Origin: Planctomycetota bacterium
Lineage (GTDB): Bacteria; Planctomycetota; UBA1135; JADKAF01
Reading direction: 5' to 3'
Assembly (NCBI GenBank): GCA_016719295.1
Contig: JADKAF010000001.1
Location: forward strand, 2,852,001-2,916,000
Length of the DNA: 64,000 nt
In this document: positions 21,501 through 29,152 of the stretch, piece by piece
Layout of the letters: each line of letters opens with the position of its first letter
Position numbering within the stretch: the stretch's first letter is position 1
Notes under the pieces: model-generated
What the model was told of the DNA's origin: nothing
Seen by the model: the letters and a program-made list of their open reading frames with translations, nothing else
Databases searched by the model: none
Translations under genes and position numbers: made by a program

Positions 21501-22234
21501 CCCCCCTGGCTCGACGCTCGATCGCGCTGCTCTACGGCGGCATCTCTCACGCGCTCTTCGGTGGCGCCATCGCCGTGATGCTGGCGAGCCTCTGGACCGG
21601 CATGGCGCTCGGGCAGGGGCCGTTCGAGGGCGCCGCCGCGTGGGTGGCGAATACGCTGCTCGCGCTGCAGTTCCCCGTCATCCATTCGCTGCTGCTGACG
21701 AGCGGAGGTCGCAAGCTCCTCTCGCGCCTCGCCCCGGGCGGGCTCGGGCGCGATCTCTCCTCGACGACCTACGCCGCTTCCGCTGCGATCCAGCTCCTCG
21801 CGACCTTCTTGCTCTGGTCGCCCACCGGCGTCGTGCTCTGGGAGACGACGAGCCGCGCGCTGCCGTTCTTCGGCGTGATCTTCGCGGCTTCGTGGGCCCT
21901 GCTGCTGAAGGCGCTGTACGACGGCGGCATGGGCGCGCAGACCGGCTGGGTCGGCTGGACCGCCGTCTTCCGCGGGCGTCGACCCAACTACGGCCCCCTG
22001 CGCACCGAGGGGCTCTTCGCGCGCTGCCGCCAGCCGATCTACCTCTCGTTCGCGCTAACGCTGTGGACGGGAGCGGGCTGGACCGCGGATCATCTTCACC
22101 TCGCGATCCTCTGGTCGCTCTACTGCATCATCGCGCCGCTGCACAAGGAGCGGCGCTACGAGCGTCTCTTCGGCGAAGCCTTCGCCGTCTACCGCCGCCG
22201 CGTCCCGTACATCTTTCCGAGGCTTCATCGATGA
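21497..22234 (+). CDS. Isoprenylcysteine-methyltransferase-like (ICMT/NnrU-type) membrane methyltransferase
   Basis: 245 residues starting at a GTG that overlaps the previous stop (GTGA). Five or six transmembrane helices; the C-terminal NYGPLRTEGLFARCRQPIYL, then KERRYERLFGEAFAVYRRRV, match the SAM-binding region of the ICMT/PEMT membrane methyltransferase fold. The small enzymes BpsB (Bacillus) and SrsB (Streptomyces) are of this kind and methylate alkylpyrones or alkylresorcinols made by the adjacent type III synthase, so a similar job here is a good inference. With the UbiG-like enzyme this gives two different methyltransferases for one product. Confidence 0.85.
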   Translation: MTPLARRSIALLYGGISHALFGGAIAVMLASLWTGMALGQGPFEGAAAWVANTLLALQFPVIHSLLLTSGGRKLLSRLAPGGLGRDLSSTTYAASAAIQLLATFLLWSPTGVVLWETTSRALPFFGVIFAASWALLLKALYDGGMGAQTGWVGWTAVFRGRRPNYGPLRTEGLFARCRQPIYLSFALTLWTGAGWTADHLHLAILWSLYCIIAPLHKERRYERLFGEAFAVYRRRVPYIFPRLHR

Positions 22235-23292
22235 GGATTGCCGCCGTTGGTCGCGCGCTACCGCGTCACCGCTACACCCAGGACGAGATCCGAGGAGCGC
22301 TCGAGCAGATGTGGGGTGCCAACCCCTCGCTGATCTCGCGCCTGCGCACGCTGCACGAGCACGTGCGGGTGGAGACGCGCCACACCGCGCTGCCGCTCCC
22401 CGAGTACTTCGAGCTCGACACCTTTGGCAAGGCCAACGACGCGTGGATCCGCTGCGCGACCGAGCTAGGGCAGCAGGCGCTCACCGAGGCCCTCGCCAAG
22501 GCCGGACTGCTGCCGCGCGACATCGACGCGATGTTCACGGCATCGGTGACCGGCATCGCGAGCCCCTCGCTCGAAGCGAAGCTCATGAACCGGATGGACC
22601 TGCGCTCCGACATGAAGCGCATCCCGATCTTCGGGCTCGGGTGCGTCGCCGGTGCCGCCGGCATCGCGCGCGCCGCCGACTACGTACGTGGCTTTCCCGA
22701 TCAGGTCGCGGTCCTGCTCTCGGTCGAGCTCTGCTCGCTCACCTTCCAGCGCGAGGACGTCTCGATCGCACACGTGATCTCGAGCGGGCTCTTCGGCGAC
22801 GGCGCCGCCGCCGTCGTGATGATCGGCGAGGAGCGCGCGAAGCAGATGGGCCTGCGCGCGCCCCGCGTCCTCTCGATGCGCTCGGTGTTCTATCCGGACA
22901 CCGAGGACGTGATGGGCTGGAGGATCTCCGAGCGCGGCTTCGAGCTCGTGCTCTCGGCACAGGTGCCGGTGATGGCGCGCGAGCACCTGGGCCCGGACGT
23001 CGACCGTTTCCTCCAGTCGCAGGGCTTGACGCGCAGCGACATCAAGAGCTGGGTCTGCCATCCCGGCGGGCCGAAGGTGCTCCAGGGCATGCAGGATTCG
23101 CTGGGCCTCGTCGAAGAGGACGTGCGCTTCTCCTGGCAGGTGCTGCGCGAGCAAGGGAACCTCTCCAGCACCTCGGTCTTGATGGTGCTGCGCGAGGTCA
23201 TGGATCGCGCTCGGCCGAAGGAAGGCGAGCTCGGGCTGATCATGGCGATGGGGCCGGCGTTCTGCTCCGAGCTGGTGCTCGTGCGCTGGTAG
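22231..23292 (+). CDS. Type III polyketide synthase (chalcone/alkylpyrone-synthase-like)
   Basis: 353 residues, the normal length. The Cys-His-Asn triad is complete: Cys138 in IFGLGCVAGAAG, His277 in WVCHPGGPKV, Asn310 in EQGNLSSTSVL. LFGDGAAAVVM is also a thiolase-fold signature. Such enzymes extend a fatty or other acyl-CoA starter with malonyl-CoA and cyclise it to pyrones, resorcinols or resorcylic acids. The two methyltransferases and the flavoprotein point to a long-chain phenolic or quinone lipid, as in srsABC and bpsAB. It is last in the arm, overlaps the previous stop, and is followed by a strong terminator at 23394-23439. Confidence 0.93.
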   Translation: MRIAAVGRALPRHRYTQDEIRGALEQMWGANPSLISRLRTLHEHVRVETRHTALPLPEYFELDTFGKANDAWIRCATELGQQALTEALAKAGLLPRDIDAMFTASVTGIASPSLEAKLMNRMDLRSDMKRIPIFGLGCVAGAAGIARAADYVRGFPDQVAVLLSVELCSLTFQREDVSIAHVISSGLFGDGAAAVVMIGEERAKQMGLRAPRVLSMRSVFYPDTEDVMGWRISERGFELVLSAQVPVMAREHLGPDVDRFLQSQGLTRSDIKSWVCHPGGPKVLQGMQDSLGLVEEDVRFSWQVLREQGNLSSTSVLMVLREVMDRARPKEGELGLIMAMGPAFCSELVLVRW

Positions 23293-23368
23293 CGCTTCCC
23301 GCCGAGCGGGTGCGACGACGGAGTCGCTCGGCGTGAACCTCCAGATCGGCGGATCGATCCGAGGAGAA

Positions 23369-23439
23369 CGCGGAGGGGCGGCTCTCCGCGAGACGCGGGC
23401 GTTCGAGCTCTGGCTCGGACGCCCGCGTTGATTTTTTTT
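23369..23439 (+). terminator. Double hairpin with T-run after the polyketide synthase operon
   Basis: A first stem CGCGGAG/CTCCGCG (23369-23390) is followed by a 15-bp stem (23394-23408 with 23413-23427, one G-U pair, loop TCTG) and then TTGATTTTTTTTA. This is a textbook intrinsic terminator. Nearly the same double hairpin recurs after the next gene. Confidence 0.85.
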
Positions 23440-23465
23440 AGGCCGCGTCAGCGCCAGCGTATTGC

Positions 23466-23498
23466 CATTTCCAAGGGAGCGGAGTCTTCTTGGAAATG
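23466..23498. repeat. 10-bp perfect inverted repeat before the PKD/LamG gene
   Basis: CATTTCCAAG at 23466-23475 and CTTGGAAATG at 23489-23498, with 13 bases between, about 80 bp before the ATG at 23576. It is AT-richer than the surroundings and may be an operator or a leader hairpin. Confidence 0.5.
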
Positions 23499-23575
23499 CG
23501 AACGCGCGGCGCGCCGCCTCCCCATCCCACGGCCGCCTTCGCCGCTTCGCGCTCCCTCTCCTCTCGGAGTCCCCC

Positions 23576-25858
23576 ATGCAGTTCCGTCATCTCGCGGCGC
23601 TGGGCATCGCGCTGGCCGCTTCCGGCACCGCCCTGGCCCAGACCGTCGTCCTCCCCATCGGTGCCGCGGCCGCCGAAGGCCCGAGCAACAACACCTTCCC
23701 CTGGGGCCGCAACGCGGGCGCCATCCGCATCCAGACCATCTACGACAGCTCGCACTTCACCGGGCAGAGCATCGGCTTCCCGATCCGCATCTCCGGCGCG
23801 CGTTATCGCGCGAATGGCTCGACCTCGACCTGGACCGGCACGACCTACAACGGCGTCGAGTTCTATTGCTCGACCGCGGCGGTCGACCAGGCGGCGGCGA
23901 GCGCCACCTGGACCGTGAACCGCGGCGGCGACTACGCGCAGGTCTACAACGGCGCGGTGCAGTTCCTCCCCGGCACCGGCAATGGCACCACGGTGCCCGG
24001 ACCCACCGTCGTCGACGTCACCTTCACGACGCCCTTCCTCTACGATCCGACGAGCGGAAACGACTTCCTGACCGAGGTCACCTTCCCCGCGAACTCGTGG
24101 ACCAGTGGCGGCACGACCTCGTGCGACGTGTTCACGACGGGCTCCAACTGCTCGCGCGTATACAACTCGACCGACCCGACAGCCGTCTCCGGGACCGTGG
24201 GCCTGAACCACGCGCTCGTCGTCGAGCTCGTCTACCAGCCCGCCGCCGGCCTCTTCGCCGATTTCACCGCGACCTCGACGAGCGGCCCTTCGCCGCTGAC
24301 GGTGAACTTCAACGACGCGACCTTCACCAGCGACCCCGCCGGCGTGCAGACCTGGGCCTGGGACTTGGACGGCGACACCATCGTCGACAGCAACGCCCAG
24401 AACCCCTCGTTCACCTACGGCGTCTGCGGCGCCTACAACGTGAGCCTCACCGTCACGGACACGCTGCACCCGAGCTCGACCAAGACGAAGAACGGCTTCG
24501 TCTTCGCGGACCCGCAGCTCGTGGTCGACGCGAACTTCACCGCGGCGCCCGCCGCCGGTGTCGCGCCGGTGAACGTGAGCTTCACCGACACCTCGACGGG
24601 CAACCCGACGAGCTGGGCGTGGGACCTCGATGGCGACAACGTCGTGGACTCCAACGCTCAGAATCCCTCCTTCACCTACTCGGTGGGCGGCCAGTACACG
24701 GTCTCGCTCACCTGCTCGAACGCCTGCTTCAGCAGCACCGAGACCAAGGTCGCGCTCATCAACGTCGCCGGCTCGGGTGCGAACCTCCCCGCCGACAAGC
24801 TCTGCTACCAGTTCAACGAGCTGCGCGGCGGCACGGTCGCCAATGTCGCGACGGGCTCTGCTTTCCCGGCGCTCGGCGTGTTCAACACGACGACGTGGCA
24901 CGGCTCGCCCGGCGCGGGTCGCGGCCGCTTCGATGCGAACGAGCCCAACGCGGGCTCGCTGCGCTATCTCTCGAGCGCGCGCGTGAACACGGGCGGGCCG
25001 ATCGTCCACAGCGGCAGCTTGACCATCATGTGGTGGTTCCGCCGCGATCCGTCGACCGCCGCGAGCACGGCGACCTCGTACGCCTTCGGTGACGGCACCT
25101 TCCGCGCCTTCCACGGCGGCGTGGCGGGCACCGGCATCTGGTTCCGCGGCACCTCGCTCGGCGATCTGCAGCTCAACCAGAACATCGTCGCGACCCCGGG
25201 CTGGCAGCACCTGGCCCTGGTCATCAACGACGCGGCCGGCCGTTGGGACTGGTACCTGAACGGCGCGCCGGCGAGCAACGGCACGTTCACGGCCAACACC
25301 TTCGCCTACAACGGAACGGCGGCCTTCGGCGTCGGCGGGATCAGCGGTACGGGAGCTTCCTACTACACGCTGCAGAACGACATGGACGACTTCCGCATGT
25401 ACTCGAGCGCCCTCGGCTTCGGCGACGTGATCGCGGCGATGGGCGGCGAGACGGCGAGCAACGGCGCCTATGACGCCGGCTGCGCGGGCCCCACGGGTGT
25501 GCCGGTGCTGAGCGCGAGCCAGCGCCCGGTCCTCCCGAACCCGACGTACTCGCTCGACCTCAGCAACGCCGAGCCCGGTCGCCCGGCGGCGTTGATCATC
25601 GGCACGCAGACGAGCCTCGGCGGCATCCTGCCGCTCGACCTCTCGGGCCTGCTCGGCGCGGGCTGCGCCCTCACCGTGTTCCCCGAGATCCAGTTCCCGA
25701 TCTTCACCGGCGCCGGCGCGGTGAACATCCCGCTGCCGCTGCCCGCGGATCCGTCCGTGAACGGCGGCAACGGCTTCCACGGCTATACCCAGATCATCGT
25801 CCTCGGCACCGCGGGTGCGACGACGAACTCGCTCGACGTGAGCCTCCAGATCGACTGA
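23576..25858 (+). CDS. Secreted protein with two PKD domains, a LamG-like domain and C-terminal module
   Basis: 760 residues. The signal peptide MQFRHLAALGIALAASGTALA is cleaved before Gln. A beta-rich N-terminal domain (about 25-215) is followed by two PKD domains (about 222-310 and 317-400), each with the typical W-x-W-D-L-D-G-D and a following N-P-S-F-T-Y. A LamG/concanavalin-like domain runs from about 405 to 625 (MWWFRRDPST, then WQHLALVINDAAGRWDWYLNG). A C-terminal module (643-760) resembles those of other exported proteins here. No catalytic residues are visible; adhesion or glycan binding is likely. Flanked on both sides by the same double-hairpin element. Confidence 0.85.
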   Translation: MQFRHLAALGIALAASGTALAQTVVLPIGAAAAEGPSNNTFPWGRNAGAIRIQTIYDSSHFTGQSIGFPIRISGARYRANGSTSTWTGTTYNGVEFYCSTAAVDQAAASATWTVNRGGDYAQVYNGAVQFLPGTGNGTTVPGPTVVDVTFTTPFLYDPTSGNDFLTEVTFPANSWTSGGTTSCDVFTTGSNCSRVYNSTDPTAVSGTVGLNHALVVELVYQPAAGLFADFTATSTSGPSPLTVNFNDATFTSDPAGVQTWAWDLDGDTIVDSNAQNPSFTYGVCGAYNVSLTVTDTLHPSSTKTKNGFVFADPQLVVDANFTAAPAAGVAPVNVSFTDTSTGNPTSWAWDLDGDNVVDSNAQNPSFTYSVGGQYTVSLTCSNACFSSTETKVALINVAGSGANLPADKLCYQFNELRGGTVANVATGSAFPALGVFNTTTWHGSPGAGRGRFDANEPNAGSLRYLSSARVNTGGPIVHSGSLTIMWWFRRDPSTAASTATSYAFGDGTFRAFHGGVAGTGIWFRGTSLGDLQLNQNIVATPGWQHLALVINDAAGRWDWYLNGAPASNGTFTANTFAYNGTAAFGVGGISGTGASYYTLQNDMDDFRMYSSALGFGDVIAAMGGETASNGAYDAGCAGPTGVPVLSASQRPVLPNPTYSLDLSNAEPGRPAALIIGTQTSLGGILPLDLSGLLGAGCALTVFPEIQFPIFTGAGAVNIPLPLPADPSVNGGNGFHGYTQIIVLGTAGATTNSLDVSLQID

Positions 25859-25873
25859 GCGCTCCGAGTTCAG

Positions 25874-25938
25874 CGCGGAGGCCTGCCCTCCGCGAGACGC
25901 GGGCGTCCGAGCTCTGGCTCGGACGCCCGCGCGTCTTT
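25874..25938 (+). terminator. Double hairpin, second copy, after the PKD/LamG gene
   Basis: A first stem CGCGGAG (25874-25880) / CTCCGCG (25888-25894) precedes a perfect 15-bp stem (25898-25912 with 25917-25931) with loop TCTG, then CGTCTTTCC. The T-run is weak but the hairpin is very stable. The second stem and its loop match the copy at 23394-23427 except for one base. Confidence 0.75.
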
Positions 25939-25957
25939 CCGGTATCGTGCGCGAACC

Positions 25958-28165
25958 ATGCGCACGCTCTTCTCTTATCTCTTGGCAGCGAGCGTCTGCG
26001 GCGCGCCGAACGCGCTCTGGTCGCAAGCGCCCGCCGGGGCGGGGTCGAGCAGCTTCGAGCACTTCGCCTATCTACGCTCGAGCTCGCTGCGCCGCATCGC
26101 GATCCAACCCGGCGCCGGCGCCGCAGGCAGCGACGCGCTCGTCGTCGTCGAGGACGGTGGCCGCATCCGCACCTCGACGAACGGCGGTAGCTCGTGGAGC
26201 TTCGCAAGCACGCCGAACGAAGCCGCGCAGACCTTGCTGGATGTGCGCTTCCCCGAGGGTGGAACCGCGGGCTACACGGTCGGTCGCGCAGGCCGTCGCC
26301 TCGTGAGCCGCGACGGCGGCGCGAGCTGGCAGCATCTGGCACTCGCGGCACCGATCGCAGAGGACGCCTTCGCGCGCCCCGCGATCCTCTGGGGCGTCGA
26401 CTTCGCCCCGCAGAACTCGCAGCTCGGCTTCGCGGCCGGCATCGCGAGCTTCGCACGCACCGACGACGGCGGCGCCACGTGGAGCGAAGTCGAGCTCTTC
26501 CGCGATCGACGGATGAAGCAGCGCTTGGAGGCGCGCGACTTCGAGCTCTACGCGATCGATCTCCGCCCCGATCCCGAGGGCGGCTGGATCGGGACCTGTA
26601 TCGGAGAGTGGGCGCATCGCACGCCCGAGTTCCGCTCGCTCGGCGTCGTCTTCGTGACGCGCTCCCGCGATCCGCGCTCGCGCGGCGGGCGGCGCTGGTG
26701 GATGAGCTTCTGCACGAGCGCGATGCAGGAGCCGTGGGATCTCGACTTCGCGACGCCGACGAGCGGCTACTTGGTCGGAGGCACGGGCACCGCGCACGGC
26801 TGCATCCTGCGCACCGAGGACGGCGGCTTCACGTGGACGGGACCGGAGCCGTTGCACACGAACGCGGCGACGCGTTTCTTCGCGACGATCTACGGCGTCG
26901 CCGATCTCGGTGCGGGGAACGCGATCGCCGTCGGCTACGCGGGCCATATCTGGGTGCGCGATCCGGCGAGTGGAACGTGGCTCGATCGCTTCGCTCCGGG
27001 CTACACCGGTCCGCTGCTCGACGTGCAGGGCATCCCCGGCACCGCTCGCGCGTGGGCTTGCGGCGCGTTCGGCTTCCTCCGCCGCACCGACGACGGCGGA
27101 GCGACCTGGACCTCGCAGAACGGCGGCGAGCTCGTCGCGCGCGTGCGCGACGCGGCGCTGCGCGACGAGCGCGTGGGCTTGCTCGTCGGCCAGCCGCCGC
27201 AGGTGCTGCGCACCGAGGACGGAGGGGCCAGCTTCACGCGCGTCTTCCCCGCGCCAGGCGATCGCGCGCGCGGCGTGCAGCTCGAGGCCGTGACCTGGAT
27301 CGACGCGCAGCGCGCGATCGCCGTCGGCACCGACGGCCTCGTCCTGCGCAGCGCGGACGAAGGGCGCACGTGGAGCGAAGCGGGGGTCAGCGGCATATCG
27401 CGGAGCCTCCGCCTCGCCGACGTCGCGCTGCGCTTCCCCGGGCAGCTCTGGGCCGTCGGCGATGAGCCGACGAAGGATGGCGTCGCAGCGCGCGTGCTCT
27501 TCTCGACCGACGACGGCAGCACCTGGATCCGGCTCCCCGACCCTCCCGGCGGCGAGCGCGCGACGTTCCATGCGCTCGCCTTCCCGCAGCCGACCGAGGT
27601 GCTCGTGGTCGGCGCGAGCCAGGGCCGAGCCTACGCCGCGATCTTCGACGACGTGATCTTCCAGGGATGGCGCGACGTATCCCCGCCGCTCGGCAGCTCG
27701 CGCGCGGGCCGAGCCCTTCACGCGCTGGCCATCGGCGACGTCGGCAACGAGCTCGGAGTCTTCGCCGGCGGCGAGCGCGGAACCTTGCTGCGCTGGGACT
27801 CCGCGCTGCGCCGCTTCGAGGGCGTCGCGCAGACCTTCGAGTTCGATACCGCGACCGGCGCGGTCCTCCTGCAGCGCGCGACGCAGGACATCAGCGCGCT
27901 CGGCATCGACCACGAGGGCCGATCTCTCTTCGTCGGCTTCGCTTCGGCGCCGAGCTTCGCGCTCTCGCCGTCGCACGGCTTCGCCTGGCGCTTCGATGGC
28001 AGCACGTGGAGCGAGCTCCCGTGCGGGACGAACCAGAACGCGCGCGCGTTCACCTTCGGCGGCAGCGGAGCGCAGCGCACGGGCTGGATGGCGGCGACCC
28101 TCGGCCCCGGCGGCACGAGCGAAGGCACGCTCGCCGACTCGGCACTCCTGCGCCTCGAGCGCTGA
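25958..28165 (+). CDS. Secreted YCF48/BNR-type beta-propeller protein
   Basis: 735 residues with a signal peptide ending near ALWSQ. At least seven repeats of the sialidase/YCF48 type are visible: RTSTNGGSSWSFAST, VSRDGGASWQHLA, RTDDGGATWSEVE, RTEDGGFTWTGP, RTDDGGATWTSQ, RSADEGRTWSEAG and STDDGSTWIRLP, each preceded by G-Y-x-V-G or G-x-A-x-G-x-x-G strands. This is a seven-bladed propeller with an added C-terminal blade-like stretch. YCF48-like proteins serve as assembly or binding platforms; sialidase activity is unlikely because no catalytic Tyr/Glu pair or Arg triad was recognised. It is followed by the ATP-grasp gene after 32 bp. Confidence 0.8.
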   Translation: MRTLFSYLLAASVCGAPNALWSQAPAGAGSSSFEHFAYLRSSSLRRIAIQPGAGAAGSDALVVVEDGGRIRTSTNGGSSWSFASTPNEAAQTLLDVRFPEGGTAGYTVGRAGRRLVSRDGGASWQHLALAAPIAEDAFARPAILWGVDFAPQNSQLGFAAGIASFARTDDGGATWSEVELFRDRRMKQRLEARDFELYAIDLRPDPEGGWIGTCIGEWAHRTPEFRSLGVVFVTRSRDPRSRGGRRWWMSFCTSAMQEPWDLDFATPTSGYLVGGTGTAHGCILRTEDGGFTWTGPEPLHTNAATRFFATIYGVADLGAGNAIAVGYAGHIWVRDPASGTWLDRFAPGYTGPLLDVQGIPGTARAWACGAFGFLRRTDDGGATWTSQNGGELVARVRDAALRDERVGLLVGQPPQVLRTEDGGASFTRVFPAPGDRARGVQLEAVTWIDAQRAIAVGTDGLVLRSADEGRTWSEAGVSGISRSLRLADVALRFPGQLWAVGDEPTKDGVAARVLFSTDDGSTWIRLPDPPGGERATFHALAFPQPTEVLVVGASQGRAYAAIFDDVIFQGWRDVSPPLGSSRAGRALHALAIGDVGNELGVFAGGERGTLLRWDSALRRFEGVAQTFEFDTATGAVLLQRATQDISALGIDHEGRSLFVGFASAPSFALSPSHGFAWRFDGSTWSELPCGTNQNARAFTFGGSGAQRTGWMAATLGPGGTSEGTLADSALLRLER

Positions 28166-28197
28166 AGCGCGCGCGCCGCTTTGCTATCTTCGCGCGC

Positions 28198-29046
28198 ATG
28201 CGCATCGCCATCGCCACCACCGAGCCGCTGCCCGAACCCGATCCGGACCAGGAGCTCCTCCTCGCCGCGCTCCGCGCGCACGGCGCCGAGGTCGAGATGC
28301 TCTCCTGGTGCACGAGCACTGCGGATCCCGCGAGCTTCGATCTCGTCGTGCTGCGCTCCACCTGGGACTCGCATTGGAAGCCCGCCGCGTTCCGCTCGTG
28401 GTGCGAGCGCACCGGCGCCCGCACGCGACTCTTGAATCCCGCGCGCACCGTCGCGTGGAACCTGCACAAGAGCTATCTCCGCGACCTCGAAGAGCGCGGC
28501 GTCCCGATCGTGCCGACCGCGTGGGTCGATCGCGGCGAGCGCGCCGAGCTCGACGCGATCGCGCAGCAGCTCGGCAGCGCCGAGCTCGTGATCAAGCCCG
28601 CGATCTCGGCCGGCTCCTGGAAGACGCGCCGCTACGCGGCGGCCGAGCACGCGGAAGCGCGCGCGTTCCTCCGCGAGCTCGCGAGCGAAGCCGACGCGAT
28701 GGTGCAGCCCTACCTCCGCTCGACCGAGACCAGCGGCGAGCGCGCGCTGATCTGGATCGATGGCGAGCTCACGCACGCCGTACGCAAGTCGCCGCGCTTC
28801 GCGGGCGAGGACGAGAGCGTCTCCGCAGCGCTGGTCCCGAGCGAGGAGGAGCGCGCGTTCGCCACGCGCACGCTGGAGGCCGCGGCGCAGCCGGGCCTGC
28901 TCTATGCGCGCGTCGACGTGATGCGCGGCGATGCGGGCGAGCTCCTGCTCAGCGAGCTCGAGCTGATCGAGCCGTCGCTGTTCTTGAAGCAGCATCCGGC
29001 GGCGCTGGAGCGCTTGGCCGGGGCGATCGTGGCGCGGGCGCGCTGA
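28198..29046 (+). CDS. ATP-grasp ligase, DcsG/RimK-like
   Basis: 282 residues. An N-terminal pre-ATP-grasp fold (MRIAIATTEPLPEPDPDQEL, then DLVVLRSTWDSHWK) is followed by LVIKPAISAGSWKTRRY (P-loop-like ATP-binding lysine), MVQPYLRSTETSGERALIWI, ELTHAVRKSPRF and SELELIEPSLFLKQHP, the Mg-binding end of the fold. The H-A-V-R-K-x-P motif is shared with the cyclo-ligase DcsG and many uncharacterised ATP-grasp proteins. It should form an amide bond via an acyl phosphate; the substrate is unknown. No signal peptide, so cytoplasmic, unlike its neighbours. Confidence 0.85.
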   Translation: MRIAIATTEPLPEPDPDQELLLAALRAHGAEVEMLSWCTSTADPASFDLVVLRSTWDSHWKPAAFRSWCERTGARTRLLNPARTVAWNLHKSYLRDLEERGVPIVPTAWVDRGERAELDAIAQQLGSAELVIKPAISAGSWKTRRYAAAEHAEARAFLRELASEADAMVQPYLRSTETSGERALIWIDGELTHAVRKSPRFAGEDESVSAALVPSEEERAFATRTLEAAAQPGLLYARVDVMRGDAGELLLSELELIEPSLFLKQHPAALERLAGAIVARAR

Positions 29047-29152
29047 GGCCCGCCGCCGGGAGAGGCGGGAAAGAAACTCGAAAAGGCCCTGAGGGTTCGC
29101 GAGCGCCCTTGCGGGGAAGTGGTCGACCCCATCGCCACCCCAGGAGGGCCAC

